Below are positions 48,231-58,532 of a DNA stretch of 64,000 bases, piece after piece. The notes under the pieces were generated by a model, which was not told the DNA's origin, did no database searches, and worked only from the letters and a program-made list of their open reading frames with translations. This DNA is from Vibrio palustris (GTDB taxonomy: Bacteria; Pseudomonadota; Gammaproteobacteria; Enterobacterales; Vibrionaceae). How positions within the stretch are numbered: the first letter of the stretch is position 1; each line of letters begins with the position of its first letter. The position numbers and the translations under genes were made by a program. The DNA lies in the NCBI RefSeq assembly GCF_024346995.1, contig NZ_AP024887.1, positions 2,542,001 through 2,606,000 of the forward strand, in the 5' to 3' direction.

Positions 48231-49010
48231 TTAAAATTTATAACCTCGGTGCAACGCAACAATGCCACCAGTCAAATTAAAATACTGAGCCTGTTCAAAC
48301 CCAGCGGTTTCCATCATCCCTTTCAAGGTGTCTTGATCTGGGTGCATACGAATGGATTCCGCTAAGTAGCGGTAGCTTTCAGCATCGTTAGCAATCAATT
48401 GTCCAATACGAGGTAGAATATGGAATGAATACGCATCATACACTTTGGATAATGGCTCAAGTAATGGTTTGGAAAATTCCAGAATCAACAAGCGACCACC
48501 CGGTTTAAGGACTCGGAACATAGAGCGAATCGCTTTATCTTTATCCGTTACGTTGCGTAGGCAAAAACTGATGGTGATACAATCAAAGTAATTATCAGGA
48601 AAAGGTAGCTCTTCCGCATTCGCTTGTACATAATGCACGTTATCAACAATACCACTATCACGTAGCTTATCGCGACCAACGTTTAACATTGAATTATTAA
48701 TATCTGCAAGAACGACGCGACCTTGGTCACCCACTATGCGTGAAAACTTCGCCGTCAGATCTCCGGTTCCCCCACCTAAGTCGAGAATTTTTTGACCAGC
48801 TCTAGCGCCTGCGCAGTCGATTGTAAAACGCTTCCAAAGACGGTGAATACCAACCGACATTAAGTCATTCATAATGTCGTATTTAGTCGCAACAGAAGTA
48901 AAGACTTCGGCCACTTTGTTAGCTTTATCGGTCGTTTTTACAGTTTGAAAACCAAAATGGGTAGTGTCTTGATTGTCAGTTAAATTCGATTCTACACGGT
49001 TATCCGTCAT
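48231..49010 (-). CDS. ubiE: Ubiquinone/menaquinone C-methyltransferase UbiE
   Basis: 259 residues. SAM loop [17 protein letters not shown], then [31 protein letters not shown] and [20 protein letters not shown]; the C-terminal [15 protein letters not shown] is typical. Methylates the quinone ring of both ubiquinone and menaquinone. The ATG at 49010 is preferred ([14 protein letters not shown] before it); the frame to 49043 is not needed. Confidence 0.96.
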   Translation of the reverse strand: MTDNRVESNLTDNQDTTHFGFQTVKTTDKANKVAEVFTSVATKYDIMNDLMSVGIHRLWKRFTIDCAGARAGQKILDLGGGTGDLTAKFSRIVGDQGRVVLADINNSMLNVGRDKLRDSGIVDNVHYVQANAEELPFPDNYFDCITISFCLRNVTDKDKAIRSMFRVLKPGGRLLILEFSKPLLEPLSKVYDAYSFHILPRIGQLIANDAESYRYLAESIRMHPDQDTLKGMMETAGFEQAQYFNLTGGIVALHRGYKF

Positions 49011-49059
49011 TTCTATTCCTCTTAGGCACAGCCTAACTCTCAAACGGCGACTGGGGCTA

Positions 49060-50586
49060 CTAGTTTACTTTATCCTTAAGCGGATGTCTTTCCGGCAAGG
49101 TACTTTCATCATAGCCTTGCATCGCTCTTTCTAGCGTTTTGGGAGGCATGGTTCGTTTTACTTCCACGCCAAGTTGCTTAAAACTCTCCGCTTGTCGAAT
49201 AGCATTTCCTCGCCCAGTCGACAGTTTGTTCATTGCGCCTTGGTAACTTTGATTGGCTCTATCCAGTGTACTACCTAATACTTCCATATCATCAACGAAT
49301 AGACGCAATTTATCGTAAAGTTTACTCGCCCGTTCGGCGATCACTTGCGCATTTTGGTTCTGCCTATCATTACGCCATAAATTATCAATGGTTCTTAGTG
49401 CCACTAAGAGTGTTGTAGGGCTGACTAAAATAATGTTTTGCTCCATCGCATCATTGACCAAACTTGGATCGGCTTGAATCGCGACTTGGAAGGCAGGTTC
49501 CACCGGAATAAACATTAAAACATAATCTAAGCTCGTCAACCCTTTTAACTGGTGATAATCCTTTTGACTCAAACCCTTAATATGGCTACGTAGTGCCGCT
49601 AGGTGGTCACCCAGCGCCTTATCGCGTGCGGTGTCAGTGTCTGCATTAAAGTAGCGCTCATAGGCCACTAATGTCATTTTCGAATCGATCACCACTTGCT
49701 TATCGTGTGGCAAATACACAATAACATCCGGCTGATAACGTTTACCTGCATCATTTTGCAAGCTGACTTGGGTTTGATATTCGTGTCCTTCGCGCAGGCC
49801 TGATTCTGCCAGAACCCGGGCTAAGACCACCTCACCCCAATTACCTTGTTGTTTATTGTCACCTTTTAGTGCTTGAGTTAAGTTAACAGCTTCCTGTGCC
49901 ATTTGCTCATTCAAACGTTGTAAGTTCTTTAGCTCATGAACTAATGTGTGTCGCTCTTTGGATTCAGAATTAAAACTATCGTTAACCTGACGTTTAAAAC
50001 CATCAAGCTGTTCGCGTAACGGATTTAGAATTGCCGATAAACTCTGCTGGTTTTGCTGATCAACTTTGGCAGTTTTGACTTCAAAGAGCTGATTAGCTAC
50101 TTGTTCAAATTGCTGCTTTAAGCGTTCTTCCGCACGTTCCAGTAATTCTAGCTTCTCCTGATTGGACACCAATTGCTGTTCATGACGAGCATCTTGCTCT
50201 TTTAATTGTACTTCTAACTGCGCTTTTTGCTCGCGAACTCGGTTAAGCTCATCAGAGTACTGCTGTCTTTCTTGCTTCACAGCTTCAAAGTAACGTAGCT
50301 TTTCCATCGCCGCCATCACTTTTCCATGTGATTGTTTTAATTCGTATTCGGCCCTATCACGCTGCTTATCCAATTCATCGAGCTCTTTGTTAGCACTATC
50401 CAACGACTGCTGTAAATGAGCTTGCTGCTGTTCATGCCACTGAATCTGGCTGTCTAACTGTTGTTGCAGCAGCTCAGATTTTAGCTGTAGTTTTTGTTTC
50501 AGCCACCAGCTTGCACCAGCGCCTGATATCGCAGCGCTTGCCAACGCGGCTATCAAGGTGTCGAGATGTTCAAAAATCCATTGCAT
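49060..50586 (-). CDS. rmuC: DNA recombination protein RmuC
   Basis: 508 residues. One N-terminal membrane helix (about 5-30), a long charged coiled coil (about 35-200), and a C-terminal nuclease-like domain with [24 protein letters not shown] Gly-Trp-Gly-Glu motif and [15 protein letters not shown]. Inferred to limit inversions at small inverted repeats. First gene of the rmuC-ubiE-ubiJ-ubiB-tatABC run. GTG at 50592 is an alternative start. Confidence 0.93.
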   Translation of the reverse strand: MQWIFEHLDTLIAALASAAISGAGASWWLKQKLQLKSELLQQQLDSQIQWHEQQQAHLQQSLDSANKELDELDKQRDRAEYELKQSHGKVMAAMEKLRYFEAVKQERQQYSDELNRVREQKAQLEVQLKEQDARHEQQLVSNQEKLELLERAEERLKQQFEQVANQLFEVKTAKVDQQNQQSLSAILNPLREQLDGFKRQVNDSFNSESKERHTLVHELKNLQRLNEQMAQEAVNLTQALKGDNKQQGNWGEVVLARVLAESGLREGHEYQTQVSLQNDAGKRYQPDVIVYLPHDKQVVIDSKMTLVAYERYFNADTDTARDKALGDHLAALRSHIKGLSQKDYHQLKGLTSLDYVLMFIPVEPAFQVAIQADPSLVNDAMEQNIILVSPTTLLVALRTIDNLWRNDRQNQNAQVIAERASKLYDKLRLFVDDMEVLGSTLDRANQSYQGAMNKLSTGRGNAIRQAESFKQLGVEVKRTMPPKTLERAMQGYDESTLPERHPLKDKVN

Positions 50587-50695
50587 AATCACAGCTTACT
50601 CATTTTATTACCTTGAGAAAATGGTATTTCCATACTGGATAAATGTCCAGTTTGTTACTCAATAAATCCCTCGCTACACTGAGCTATCTTTTCTT

Positions 50696-51616
50696 ATGGA
50701 CAATCACCTCATGGATGAACGCCGTGCTTTAGTGTTAGGGCTCGCCTCCGTTTTATTATGGTCTACCGTTGCGACCGCTTTTAAAATCACGCTACAGCAA
50801 CTCACGCCTTTGCAAATGGTCACAGTTGCCAGTGCTGTATCTTCTGCCGTATTACTGATTATTTGTGGGGTAACAGGCAAATTAGCCCAAGTGTCACGAC
50901 AGTTTTATGCAGCACCGCTTTATTATTTGTGTATGGGGTTAATTAATCCTTTAGCTTATTACCTTATCCTTTTCAAAGCCTATGCCTTGCTGCCAGCCTC
51001 TCAAGCACAAGCTATTAATTACAGTTGGGCGATAACGCTGACGGTAATGGCGGCACTATTTTTAGGCCAACGGATTACGAAAAAGGATTGGATTGCCGCA
51101 TTCATAAGTTACTTCGGCGTCGTTATTATTGCCACACAAGGTCAACTACTGCATTTACACGTCACTAGTTTGACAGGAGTCGGTTTGGCACTACTTTCGA
51201 CATTACTTTGGGCGGGATATTGGATTCTTAATACCAAAAAAACGGCCGATCCTATCGTCAGCGTTCTACTTGGGTTTCTTATTGCTTTACCCATTTGTAT
51301 TATCTTGTGTTTATACAGCGATACATCATGGAGTGGAGTTACGTGGACAGGTTGGGCTGCGGTATCTTATGTGGGGTTATTTGAAATGGGCATTACCTTC
51401 GTATTGTGGCTAACCGCGCTAAAAAATACAAAAAACACGGCTAAAATAAGCAATCTTATCTTTATATCACCTTTCATCTCGCTCATTTTACTCGCGACCA
51501 TCATCGGTGAAACGATACACATTTCTACGTTATTTGGTCTCATAATGATAGTCGGTGGTCTTTTGGTTCAACAAACGAAACGTAAAAACAAAAAAACAAC
51601 CGACACATCAATTTAA
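50696..51616 (+). CDS. DMT-superfamily (EamA) transporter
   Basis: 306 residues with ten hydrophobic helices in two five-helix halves. The first half begins LVLGLASVLLWSTVATAF and the second begins SLTGVGLALLSTLLWAGYWIL, the EamA duplication. The substrate is unknown. Its stop overlaps the end of araC, running head-on. No Shine-Dalgarno precedes the ATG at 50696; ATG at 50711 is possible. Confidence 0.85.
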   Translation: MDNHLMDERRALVLGLASVLLWSTVATAFKITLQQLTPLQMVTVASAVSSAVLLIICGVTGKLAQVSRQFYAAPLYYLCMGLINPLAYYLILFKAYALLPASQAQAINYSWAITLTVMAALFLGQRITKKDWIAAFISYFGVVIIATQGQLLHLHVTSLTGVGLALLSTLLWAGYWILNTKKTADPIVSVLLGFLIALPICIILCLYSDTSWSGVTWTGWAAVSYVGLFEMGITFVLWLTALKNTKNTAKISNLIFISPFISLILLATIIGETIHISTLFGLIMIVGGLLVQQTKRKNKKTTDTSI

Positions 51617-52452
51617 GTGATTTGTTCGCGATATAGCTTAGGACTTACGCCAGCTTTACGCTTAAATACGCGTGAAAAATACAGAGGGTCCGAATACCCG
51701 ACGATCCGCCCAATGTGATTGACAGAATAATGCGTCGTCACCAATAGCTGCTTGGCGCGGCTAATGCGTTGATCATCACGCCACTGAGTCATGGTCATTT
51801 TAGTTTCATCGCGAAACAAGTGACCTAGACGAGAAGGTGACAAACATGCATGTGCTGCAACATCCTCTAGCGTAAAGTCTTGATTAAGGTTCTGCGTCAT
51901 GTAGTTCATCGCTTCTATCACTCGTGGATCAAGCGGCTTCGTGACAACATCTGGTTGAACAGACTTACACCGGATCAATAACTGCTCGAGTAAATTACTG
52001 GCCAAGTCGTTACGATAAGGAAGATCAGATTTCGCTGTGTACTCAATATCGATAAATAAATCTTCGATGGCATCCGTGACGTTTTTCGGTAAATCACGTG
52101 TTGTGTAAACACCATTAATTTCTGTGTGCCATGTTAACCAATCATTCCAAAAGGCACGTGGACGAAAATAAATCCACCGGTGAAACCATGAGGCACTGTC
52201 CGCACTTCGCTGATAAAAATGCGCGGCGCTAGGAGGAAACAACAGTAGGTCACCAGCTCGCACATTAAACGCATGCTCGCCGGAAAAAATAGTACCTTCA
52301 CCTTTACTGGTTAAATTGATGATATACCCTTTCATACCGCCTGGGCGGTCGATGGTAAAATCAAGTTCATCCCCTTCAATAATAGGGGTCAGTCCGGCGA
52401 CGAGGTGAGCGTCAAAATTATAACCCGGCTTTAGAGGATCGGTGTTTTGCAT
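51613..52452 (-). CDS. araC: Arabinose operon regulator AraC
   Basis: 279 residues, close to E. coli AraC (292) along its whole length. The N-terminal arabinose-binding cupin has DPLKPGYNFDAHLVAGLTPI and FTIDRPGGMKGYIINLT; the C-terminal double helix-turn-helix has HACLSPSRLGHLFR and HIGRIVGYSDPLYFSRVFKR. The ATG at 52452 gives MQNTDPLKPGY. Unlike in E. coli it is not divergent from araB but the last gene of araB-araD-araA-orf-araC, 68 bases after the unknown gene. Confidence 0.95.
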   Translation of the reverse strand: MQNTDPLKPGYNFDAHLVAGLTPIIEGDELDFTIDRPGGMKGYIINLTSKGEGTIFSGEHAFNVRAGDLLLFPPSAAHFYQRSADSASWFHRWIYFRPRAFWNDWLTWHTEINGVYTTRDLPKNVTDAIEDLFIDIEYTAKSDLPYRNDLASNLLEQLLIRCKSVQPDVVTKPLDPRVIEAMNYMTQNLNQDFTLEDVAAHACLSPSRLGHLFRDETKMTMTQWRDDQRISRAKQLLVTTHYSVNHIGRIVGYSDPLYFSRVFKRKAGVSPKLYREQIT

Positions 52453-52520
52453 ACCCAAGACTTCGCTGATTTGTAATTCGCTAGTGTATGTCGCACGTCA
52501 ATGGTTTACGAATTACCAGT

Positions 52521-53042
52521 TCACACTTTTTCTAAAACAATCCACTGAGTGGCGGAAAAAGCCTCTCTAAAGAAGTCTGTGACAGAAGAGTTAACTAGAA
52601 ATTCACTCGGTAAGCCATGTCGACGGCGATGCCAGTGATGTGTAATCGTTGGTGATTCCGGATTGAGCTGCTCTGAATGAGATTGTTCAGAAGATTCAAT
52701 ATCATGACGAACATCCAACCGTGTTGGTATGCTATTTCTCGCTAAATACTCAACCACTAAAGAGCCATCCTCGAAATAATAATTCATATTCATCGAGAGT
52801 TTGTCTTCATGATTCATTTGGCACCATTGCTCAATACGTCCAGAGCGGTGACGAAAATTCCAATTTATATTACCTAACGCGATCGACTCACCGTTATTGA
52901 GTATTGATAAACTGCCTTTAAAAACAGGCTTATTACCATAGAAAACGCGAAAAATAGTGGGTTCTAAATCAGATACCGTTAAATGCCACTGCTGGTGAGT
53001 GATGAGATAGCCTGCGGCTCGACTGGTGTCATCATTTGTCAT
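52521..53042 (-). CDS. Unknown protein in ara operon, possibly a truncated mutarotase-like fold
   Basis: 173 residues, no signal peptide or membrane helix. A beta-rich middle (FKGSLSILNNGESIALGNIN, MNMNYYFEDGSLVVEYLARN) resembles the central strands of aldose 1-epimerases, but the catalytic His and Glu motifs of that family are not seen, and half the length is missing. It may be a remnant of a mutarotase, a distinct sugar-binding protein, or something else. Set between araA (61 bases) and araC (68 bases) in the same direction. Confidence 0.45.
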   Translation of the reverse strand: MTNDDTSRAAGYLITHQQWHLTVSDLEPTIFRVFYGNKPVFKGSLSILNNGESIALGNINWNFRHRSGRIEQWCQMNHEDKLSMNMNYYFEDGSLVVEYLARNSIPTRLDVRHDIESSEQSHSEQLNPESPTITHHWHRRRHGLPSEFLVNSSVTDFFREAFSATQWIVLEKV

Positions 53043-53061
53043 ACTACAACCTCAACTCAGC

Positions 53062-53092
53062 AAAGCTCCCCAATCAGGCATTAGGGAGCTTT
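53062..53092 (-). terminator. Hairpin between araA and the unknown gene
   Basis: AAAGCTCCC pairs with GGGAGCTTT around 13 bases. No T run follows on the minus strand, so it may reduce, not end, expression of the distal orf-araC part. Confidence 0.5.
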
Positions 53093-53103
53093 AACTTAGA
53101 CTA

Positions 53104-54609
53104 TTAGATGCCAGAGTTCATGCGATAATAAACACTGTTTGATTTCAGTTCATTTTTAAATGAACGTACATTGGTACTTTCATCGATAACCGACATTTCA
53201 ATACCAAGCATATCAGCATAGTCACCCAATGAGTCAAGAGACAGAGCTTGCGTATATACCGTATGGTGCGCACCACCAGCGTGAATCCAAGAAGCCGCTG
53301 CCGTTTGTAGGTTAGGACGTGGCTCCCACAATGCGTGAGCAACAGGCAGTTTTGGTAAATCGGCAGGTGGAGTCACCGCATCAACTTTGTTGACCAGCAT
53401 ACGGAAACGGTTACCCAAATCAATCACGGAAACAGCTAATGCTTCACCTTGTTGGCCCGAGAATAACAAACGCGGCACTTCACTACGAATACCGATGGTA
53501 TGTGTATGAATTTCTAAACGTGGTTTCTCTGCAGCGATCGATGGACATACTTCCAACATATGGGCACCAAGCACCTGATCGCGTGGGCCACCAAAGTTGT
53601 AAGTGTAATCTTCCATAAATGAGGTACCGCCAGGAAGACCTTTCGCCATCATTTTCATGATGTGTGTCATTGCGGATGTTTTCCAGTCACCCTCACCGCC
53701 ATAGCCATAGCCTTTCGCCATTAGACGCTGTGTCGCAAGACCTGGCAGAGTATCAATACCCGTTAAGTTCTCGAACGTATTTGTAAATGCGCTCGCACCA
53801 ACGGATTTCAAAAAGCTTTCCATCCCTGCTTCTAAACGCGCTTCACGCTGCATGATTTTCAGCAGTTCTGGGTCTTGTAACAGCTTTTGATCCATTTGGT
53901 AAGCCGATGCATATTCATCGAGCAAGCTAGAAACTTCACCAGCAGAAACTGCATTAACCGCTTCGGTTAATTCACCAAGACCGTAGGCATTCACTTCGTA
54001 ACCGAACTGAATTTGCGCAGAAACTTTATTACCTTCAGTCACCGCTACATTACGCATGTTGTCGCCAAAACGTGCCACTTTCAGATCGTGACCTGCTTGT
54101 GTACCAATAGCAGCACGGCACCAGCTATCAATTTCAGAATGGACCTGAGGGCTCTCCCAATGACCTACCACAACTTTACGATCTATACCTAAACGTGTAC
54201 CAATGAAACCGAACTCACGGTCACCGTGTGCACTTTGGTGCAGGTTCATGAAGTCCATGTCAATAGAATCCCACGGCAATTGCGCATTGAATTGCGTATG
54301 TAGGTGTAGGAAAGGCTTATTCAACTGTGACAGGCCAGCAATCCACATTTTCGCTGGCGAGAAGGTGTGCATCCAAAGCACTAAGCCAACACAGTTTGGA
54401 TCGTTGTTTGCTGCACGGCAAACACCTTGGATTTCGTCCGAGGTTTTAACAATGCCTTTCTCAACCATAGGTACTGAGATAGTGTCAGATTTATTAAGAC
54501 CAGCAACAATCGCTGCGCTATCTTGCGCCACTTGCTGCAGTACCTGAGGTCCGTAAAGGTGTTGAGAGCCTGTTACAAACCAAATTTGTTTTTCGTTAAA
54601 TACTTTCAT
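53104..54609 (-). CDS. araA: L-arabinose isomerase AraA
   Basis: Converts L-arabinose to L-ribulose with Mn(II). 501 residues (500 in E. coli). Start [20 protein letters not shown]; metal and catalytic regions [14 protein letters not shown] (Glu), [10 protein letters not shown] (Glu) and [12 protein letters not shown] (His). Preceded by AAAGGT. Second to araD in the araBDA run, 15 bases from it. Confidence 0.98.
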   Translation of the reverse strand: MKVFNEKQIWFVTGSQHLYGPQVLQQVAQDSAAIVAGLNKSDTISVPMVEKGIVKTSDEIQGVCRAANNDPNCVGLVLWMHTFSPAKMWIAGLSQLNKPFLHLHTQFNAQLPWDSIDMDFMNLHQSAHGDREFGFIGTRLGIDRKVVVGHWESPQVHSEIDSWCRAAIGTQAGHDLKVARFGDNMRNVAVTEGNKVSAQIQFGYEVNAYGLGELTEAVNAVSAGEVSSLLDEYASAYQMDQKLLQDPELLKIMQREARLEAGMESFLKSVGASAFTNTFENLTGIDTLPGLATQRLMAKGYGYGGEGDWKTSAMTHIMKMMAKGLPGGTSFMEDYTYNFGGPRDQVLGAHMLEVCPSIAAEKPRLEIHTHTIGIRSEVPRLLFSGQQGEALAVSVIDLGNRFRMLVNKVDAVTPPADLPKLPVAHALWEPRPNLQTAAASWIHAGGAHHTVYTQALSLDSLGDYADMLGIEMSVIDESTNVRSFKNELKSNSVYYRMNSGI

Positions 54610-54624
54610 GATGTTACCTTTTGC

Positions 54625-55377
54625 TTATTCGTTATTAGAAGAGGACTGACCGTAATAGGCATTGGCGCCATGCTTACGTAGGTAATGCTTATCCAGTAGC
54701 GCCGGATTTAAATGGTCAATCTGCGGATTAATTTGTAGAGTTTGCAATGCCATATCTGCCACCACTTCCATGACGACAGCGTTATAGACCGCTTTATCCG
54801 CATTTTTTCCCCAACTGAATGGGCCGTGCTCTTTGACGATGATGCCTGGGATAGCCAGAGGATCGTTATCACCAATCGTTTCTGCAATCACCACACCGGT
54901 ATTGAGCTCGTAATCGTTTTTAATTTCGTCATCAGACAACGCACGTGTACACGGAATATCTCCATAGAAGTAATCAGCGTGTGTCGTGCCTAATGCAGGA
55001 ATCGGTTTACCTGCTTGAGCCCAAGAAGTGGCATGCTTTGAGTGGGTATGCACCACACCACCAATCTCTGGGTAAACACGGTACAGTTCTAAGTGAGTTG
55101 GCGTATCTGAAGAAGGATTCATTTCCCCTTCTACAACATTGCCTTCCAAATCAAGTACTACCATATTGTCGGCCGACAAATCGCTGTAATCGACACCACT
55201 TGGTTTAATAACGACTAGACCTGATTCACGATCAATGCCCGAGACGTTACCCCAAGTAAACGTCACTAGGTTATGACGCTGCAGATCCATATTCGCTTGC
55301 CATACTTGATGACGTAGCGCGCGAAGACGCTCACTTTGTTCTTGAGATGTACGATTAAGGGTCGCTGATTCAGTCAT
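54625..55377 (-). CDS. araD: L-ribulose-5-phosphate 4-epimerase AraD
   Basis: Zinc enzyme making D-xylulose-5-phosphate. 250 residues from the ATG at 55377 with AGGAGCG before it. [39 protein letters not shown] (zinc His pair) and EHGPFSWGK are typical. It overlaps the araB end by 8 bases; the frame extending to 55581 lies inside araB and is rejected. Gene order araB-D-A differs from E. coli's araB-A-D. Confidence 0.96.
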   Translation of the reverse strand: MTESATLNRTSQEQSERLRALRHQVWQANMDLQRHNLVTFTWGNVSGIDRESGLVVIKPSGVDYSDLSADNMVVLDLEGNVVEGEMNPSSDTPTHLELYRVYPEIGGVVHTHSKHATSWAQAGKPIPALGTTHADYFYGDIPCTRALSDDEIKNDYELNTGVVIAETIGDNDPLAIPGIIVKEHGPFSWGKNADKAVYNAVVMEVVADMALQTLQINPQIDHLNPALLDKHYLRKHGANAYYGQSSSNNE

Positions 55378-57073
55378 CGTTACGCTCCTGAGATTGATGA
55401 TACTCTTCGATTTGTTCGATATGCTGACCAAGCGCTTTGTAAGTGCCGTAACGCTGAGCGCGTTGCGCTTGTACTGCTTGGTTAGGCTGGAACACTTTAT
55501 AAATAGGGCTCGCCATCGCTTTTTGCGCCGCATCCGTATCGGCGTAAATACCTGCGGTAACCGCGCCAAAAATAGCCGCACCTAACGCACAACATTGTTC
55601 AGAACGAACCACAGCAATATCGCGGCCAATCACATCCGCACACATTTGCATCACGTAAGGGGATTTTTGAGAAATACCACCAATGGCCAAAACGCGATTA
55701 ACATCAACCCCCTGGTCGACAAAACAATCAACAATCGCTTTTGCACCATGTGCCGTTGACTCAACCAAGCTCGCAAAAATTGCAGGGGCTTCACTGCCTA
55801 AGTTCAGCTCAGCAAGGACACCTTTGAGGCGTTGGTTGGCATAAGGGGTACGACGGCCATTATGCCAATCCATTGCTAGTGGGGAATGGTTATGCATCTG
55901 ATACTGCTCGGCTGCTTCAGTGAGTAGCGGAATGAGCTTATCTTCAAATGCCTGTAGTGCATCAGCTTGTGAGGGATCTTTTTCCGCTAATTGGCGAAGT
56001 GGCCATGCCAACAGATTTTTAAACCAAGCATAGATATCACCAAACGCAGACTGACCGGCTTCAAGCGCGGTAAGGTTTGGTAAGGCACTGCCTTTCACCT
56101 GACCACAGATACCATGGATGGTACGGTCACCAACTTGCTCATGGTCCACCATTAAAATGTCACACGTAGACGTACCAATCACTTTGACTAAGTCGTGAGC
56201 TCCTGCCCCTGCACCAACGGCGCCGGTATGACAGTCAAACTCACCAATAGCAATGGCAATGCCTTCAGGTAGACCAAAGTTACTTGCCCACTCAGCAGAC
56301 AAACGACCCGCTTCTTGATCAGCGGTAAAGACTTCATCAAACATGCGATCACGTAGACCAGCCAGAGTTGGAGAAATCGCCGTCAAGAATTGTTCGTCAG
56401 GTAAACCGCCCCAGCTCTCATGCCACATGGCTTTGTGTCCGGCCGCGCAGATACCACGACGGAATTTATCAGGGTGCTGATTACCAGCAATTAGTGCTGG
56501 AATCCAATCACATAATTCAACCCAGCTGTAGGCTTGCTCTGCGACTGCTGCATCTTGTTCGCTGACAAATGCTGCTTTTGCCCAAAACCACTCTGAAGAA
56601 TAAATGCCACCGATGTAACGTGTGTAATCTGGAAAATCACTGCCATGGGCGAGTTCATTAATCAGATCCGCTTTTTCTACCGCGGTATGATCTTTCCATA
56701 ACACGAACATTGCGTTTGGGTTTTCAGCAAATTCAGGACGCAATGCCAGAACATTGCCGTCTTTATCAATAGGAGCTGGCGTAGAACCTGTGGTATCAAC
56801 ACCGATACCCACAACAGATTGTGCAATAGCATCAGAGACTTGAGATAAAGCTTCTTGCACAGCCGACGTCATGGCTTCGATGTAATCTTTTGGGTGATGA
56901 CGAAATTGTGAATGTTCAGGATTATTGTATTTCCCTTCCATCCAACGTGGATAATAAGTCACACCTGAAGAAATTTCTTCACCGTTTGATGCGTTAACTA
57001 AAAGGGCTCGTACTGAGTCTGAGCCAAAATCTAGACCAATGACGTGTGCCTGATCTGCAGAGATATTTTCCAT
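55370..57073 (-). CDS. araB: Ribulokinase AraB
   Basis: Phosphorylates L-ribulose. 567 residues of the FGGY kinase family: [16 protein letters not shown] (phosphate loop), [18 protein letters not shown] block ([15 protein letters not shown]), [12 protein letters not shown] and [19 protein letters not shown] ribosome site precedes the ATG. First gene of araBDA-orf-araC, divergent from araF with a 364-base regulatory gap. Confidence 0.97.
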   Translation of the reverse strand: MENISADQAHVIGLDFGSDSVRALLVNASNGEEISSGVTYYPRWMEGKYNNPEHSQFRHHPKDYIEAMTSAVQEALSQVSDAIAQSVVGIGVDTTGSTPAPIDKDGNVLALRPEFAENPNAMFVLWKDHTAVEKADLINELAHGSDFPDYTRYIGGIYSSEWFWAKAAFVSEQDAAVAEQAYSWVELCDWIPALIAGNQHPDKFRRGICAAGHKAMWHESWGGLPDEQFLTAISPTLAGLRDRMFDEVFTADQEAGRLSAEWASNFGLPEGIAIAIGEFDCHTGAVGAGAGAHDLVKVIGTSTCDILMVDHEQVGDRTIHGICGQVKGSALPNLTALEAGQSAFGDIYAWFKNLLAWPLRQLAEKDPSQADALQAFEDKLIPLLTEAAEQYQMHNHSPLAMDWHNGRRTPYANQRLKGVLAELNLGSEAPAIFASLVESTAHGAKAIVDCFVDQGVDVNRVLAIGGISQKSPYVMQMCADVIGRDIAVVRSEQCCALGAAIFGAVTAGIYADTDAAQKAMASPIYKVFQPNQAVQAQRAQRYGTYKALGQHIEQIEEYHQSQERNDD

Positions 57074-57152
57074 GACTGCTCCATAAAGGTTCGGAATTGT
57101 TTGATGTTATACCCGCATAGGTCATATACAGCCATGAATCAAGCCGCTACAA

Positions 57153-57170
57153 ACATGGATAAATCTGTCA
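57153..57170. promoter_or_regulatory. AraC-like half-site near araB (weaker)
   Basis: ACATGGATAAATCTGTCA shares ATGGATAAAT with the AraC half-site but lacks GCTA at the expected place. It could be the araB-side operator of the divergent region. Confidence 0.4.
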
Positions 57171-57238
57171 CGACATTCAAAGCGTGCGCTAGCTAAAAAA
57201 AACCATAAAAAATAAAAAAAGACCGAGATCACAAAAAA

Positions 57239-57257
57239 AATGGATTATAAAAGTCAT
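57239..57257. promoter_or_regulatory. AraC-like half-site, middle of divergent region (weaker)
   Basis: AATGGATTATAAAAGTCAT resembles the same motif with ATGGATTA and a degenerate second half. Confidence 0.35.
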
Positions 57258-57325
57258 GAAAATGCATCATTCGCCCCCAAAAAAGATGTTATTGAGATCT
57301 ACCTCATATATTCACAAACTAACTG

Positions 57326-57342
57326 AATGGATAAATCCGCTA
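57326..57342 (+). promoter_or_regulatory. AraC half-site upstream of araF
   Basis: AATGGATAAATCCGCTA matches the E. coli I1 half-site (reverse complement TATGGATAAAAATGCTA) at 13 of 17 positions, including ATGGATAAA and GCTA. A CRP site follows 11 bases further on. Confidence 0.72.
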
Positions 57343-57353
57343 CTTTCATTTGT

Positions 57354-57369
57354 TGTGATTTTAATCACT
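57354..57369 (+). promoter_or_regulatory. CRP site upstream of araF
   Basis: TGTGATTTTAATCACT: TGTGA, six bases, TCACT, one base from the perfect palindrome. It lies about 70 bases before the araF start. Confidence 0.72.
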
Positions 57370-57437
57370 TCATGAATTCATAATCACTGTAAATAATAAA
57401 GACGTACCTACACATATATATAAATACAAATCAGCGG

Positions 57438-58457
57438 ATGAACATTATGAAACTAAAAACTCTACTCGCGACGACCGCCCTCACGGGACTTACGTTACTC
57501 AGTGCTTCAGCTAGCGCCTTTTCTCTCTTCGGCTCCGACGATGATGACACTTTAAAGCTGGGCTACTTAGTTAAACAACCAGAGGAACCTTGGTTCCAAA
57601 CAGAATGGGCTTTCGCCGAAAAAGCGAGCAAAGATCTCGATTTTAAATTGATCAAAATGGCCGTCCCTGATGGTGAAAAAACGTTAAACGCTATCGATAC
57701 TCTTGCAGCGAGTGGTGCTAAAGGATTCGTTATCTGTACACCGGATCCAAAGTTAGGTCCTGCCATCATGGCGAAAGCAAAAAGTTATGGGTTAAAAGTT
57801 GTGACTGTGGATGACCAATTCTTGAATGCGAAAGGCAAACCAATGAAACAGGTGCCTTTAGTCATGATGGCAGCCAGCGAAATTGGTCAACGCCAAGGCA
57901 ATGAACTCGTCAAAGAAATGAAAAAACGCGGCTGGGATCAGTCAAATACCGCGGTTATGGCAATCACAGCTGATGAGCTTGATACCGCTCGCCGCCGTGT
58001 TGATGGCTCAATTAAGGCAATCAAAGAATCAGGATTCCCTGCAGAGAATATCCACCGCGTTCCAACGAAAACTAATGATATCCCTGGCGCATTGGACGCA
58101 GCAAACTCCCTACTCGTGCAATACCCAAATGTTAAACAATGGCTGATTGTCGGAATGAACGATAACACCGTGCTTGGTGGCGTACGTGCAACTGAAGGCC
58201 AAGGATTCAATGCTCAGAACGTTATCGGTATTGGTATTAACGGTGTGGATGCGGTGAATGAACTGGCGAAGTCAAAACCAACAGGGTTCTACGGCTCGCT
58301 ACTTCCTAGCCCAGATGTACATGGCTACAAAAGTATTGAATCACTCTACAAATGGGTGAAAGACGGGGTTGAACCGAAAAAATTCGTTGAGGTAACGGAT
58401 GTCGTCCTTATCACTCGTGACAATTACAAAGCAGAACTGGCGAAAAAAGGCCTATAA
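57438..58457 (+). CDS. araF: L-arabinose-binding periplasmic protein AraF
   Basis: Substrate-binding subunit of the high-affinity arabinose importer. 339 residues. Signal peptide about 1-28 (LLSASASAFS), then the AraF core LGYLVKQPEEPWFQTEW, AVPDGEKTLNAIDTLAASGA, CTPDPKLG, ITADELDTARRR, VGMNDNTVLGGVRATEGQ and GIGINGVDAV, nearly identical to E. coli AraF. ATG at 57447 is an alternative start. A hairpin follows before araG. Confidence 0.97.
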   Translation: MNIMKLKTLLATTALTGLTLLSASASAFSLFGSDDDDTLKLGYLVKQPEEPWFQTEWAFAEKASKDLDFKLIKMAVPDGEKTLNAIDTLAASGAKGFVICTPDPKLGPAIMAKAKSYGLKVVTVDDQFLNAKGKPMKQVPLVMMAASEIGQRQGNELVKEMKKRGWDQSNTAVMAITADELDTARRRVDGSIKAIKESGFPAENIHRVPTKTNDIPGALDAANSLLVQYPNVKQWLIVGMNDNTVLGGVRATEGQGFNAQNVIGIGINGVDAVNELAKSKPTGFYGSLLPSPDVHGYKSIESLYKWVKDGVEPKKFVEVTDVVLITRDNYKAELAKKGL

Positions 58458-58488
58458 ATCTCGCCCTCATAATTATAAATGCGTTTTT

Positions 58489-58510
58489 GGCGGTCACTAC
58501 GGTGACCGCC
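58489..58510 (+). other. mRNA-stabilising hairpin between araF and araG
   Basis: GGCGGTCAC pairs perfectly with GTGACCGCC around TACG, a cUACGg-type tetraloop, with no T run. It lies 32 bases after the araF stop. Such hairpins usually leave more mRNA for the binding protein than for the membrane components. Confidence 0.6.
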
Positions 58511-58532
58511 ATGCAACCAAGGAGAGAAGGTC

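Noticed and set aside
55378..55581. 68-codon N-terminal extension of araD
   Set aside because: Lies wholly inside araB in another frame; the ATG at 55377 with AGGAGCG gives the family length.
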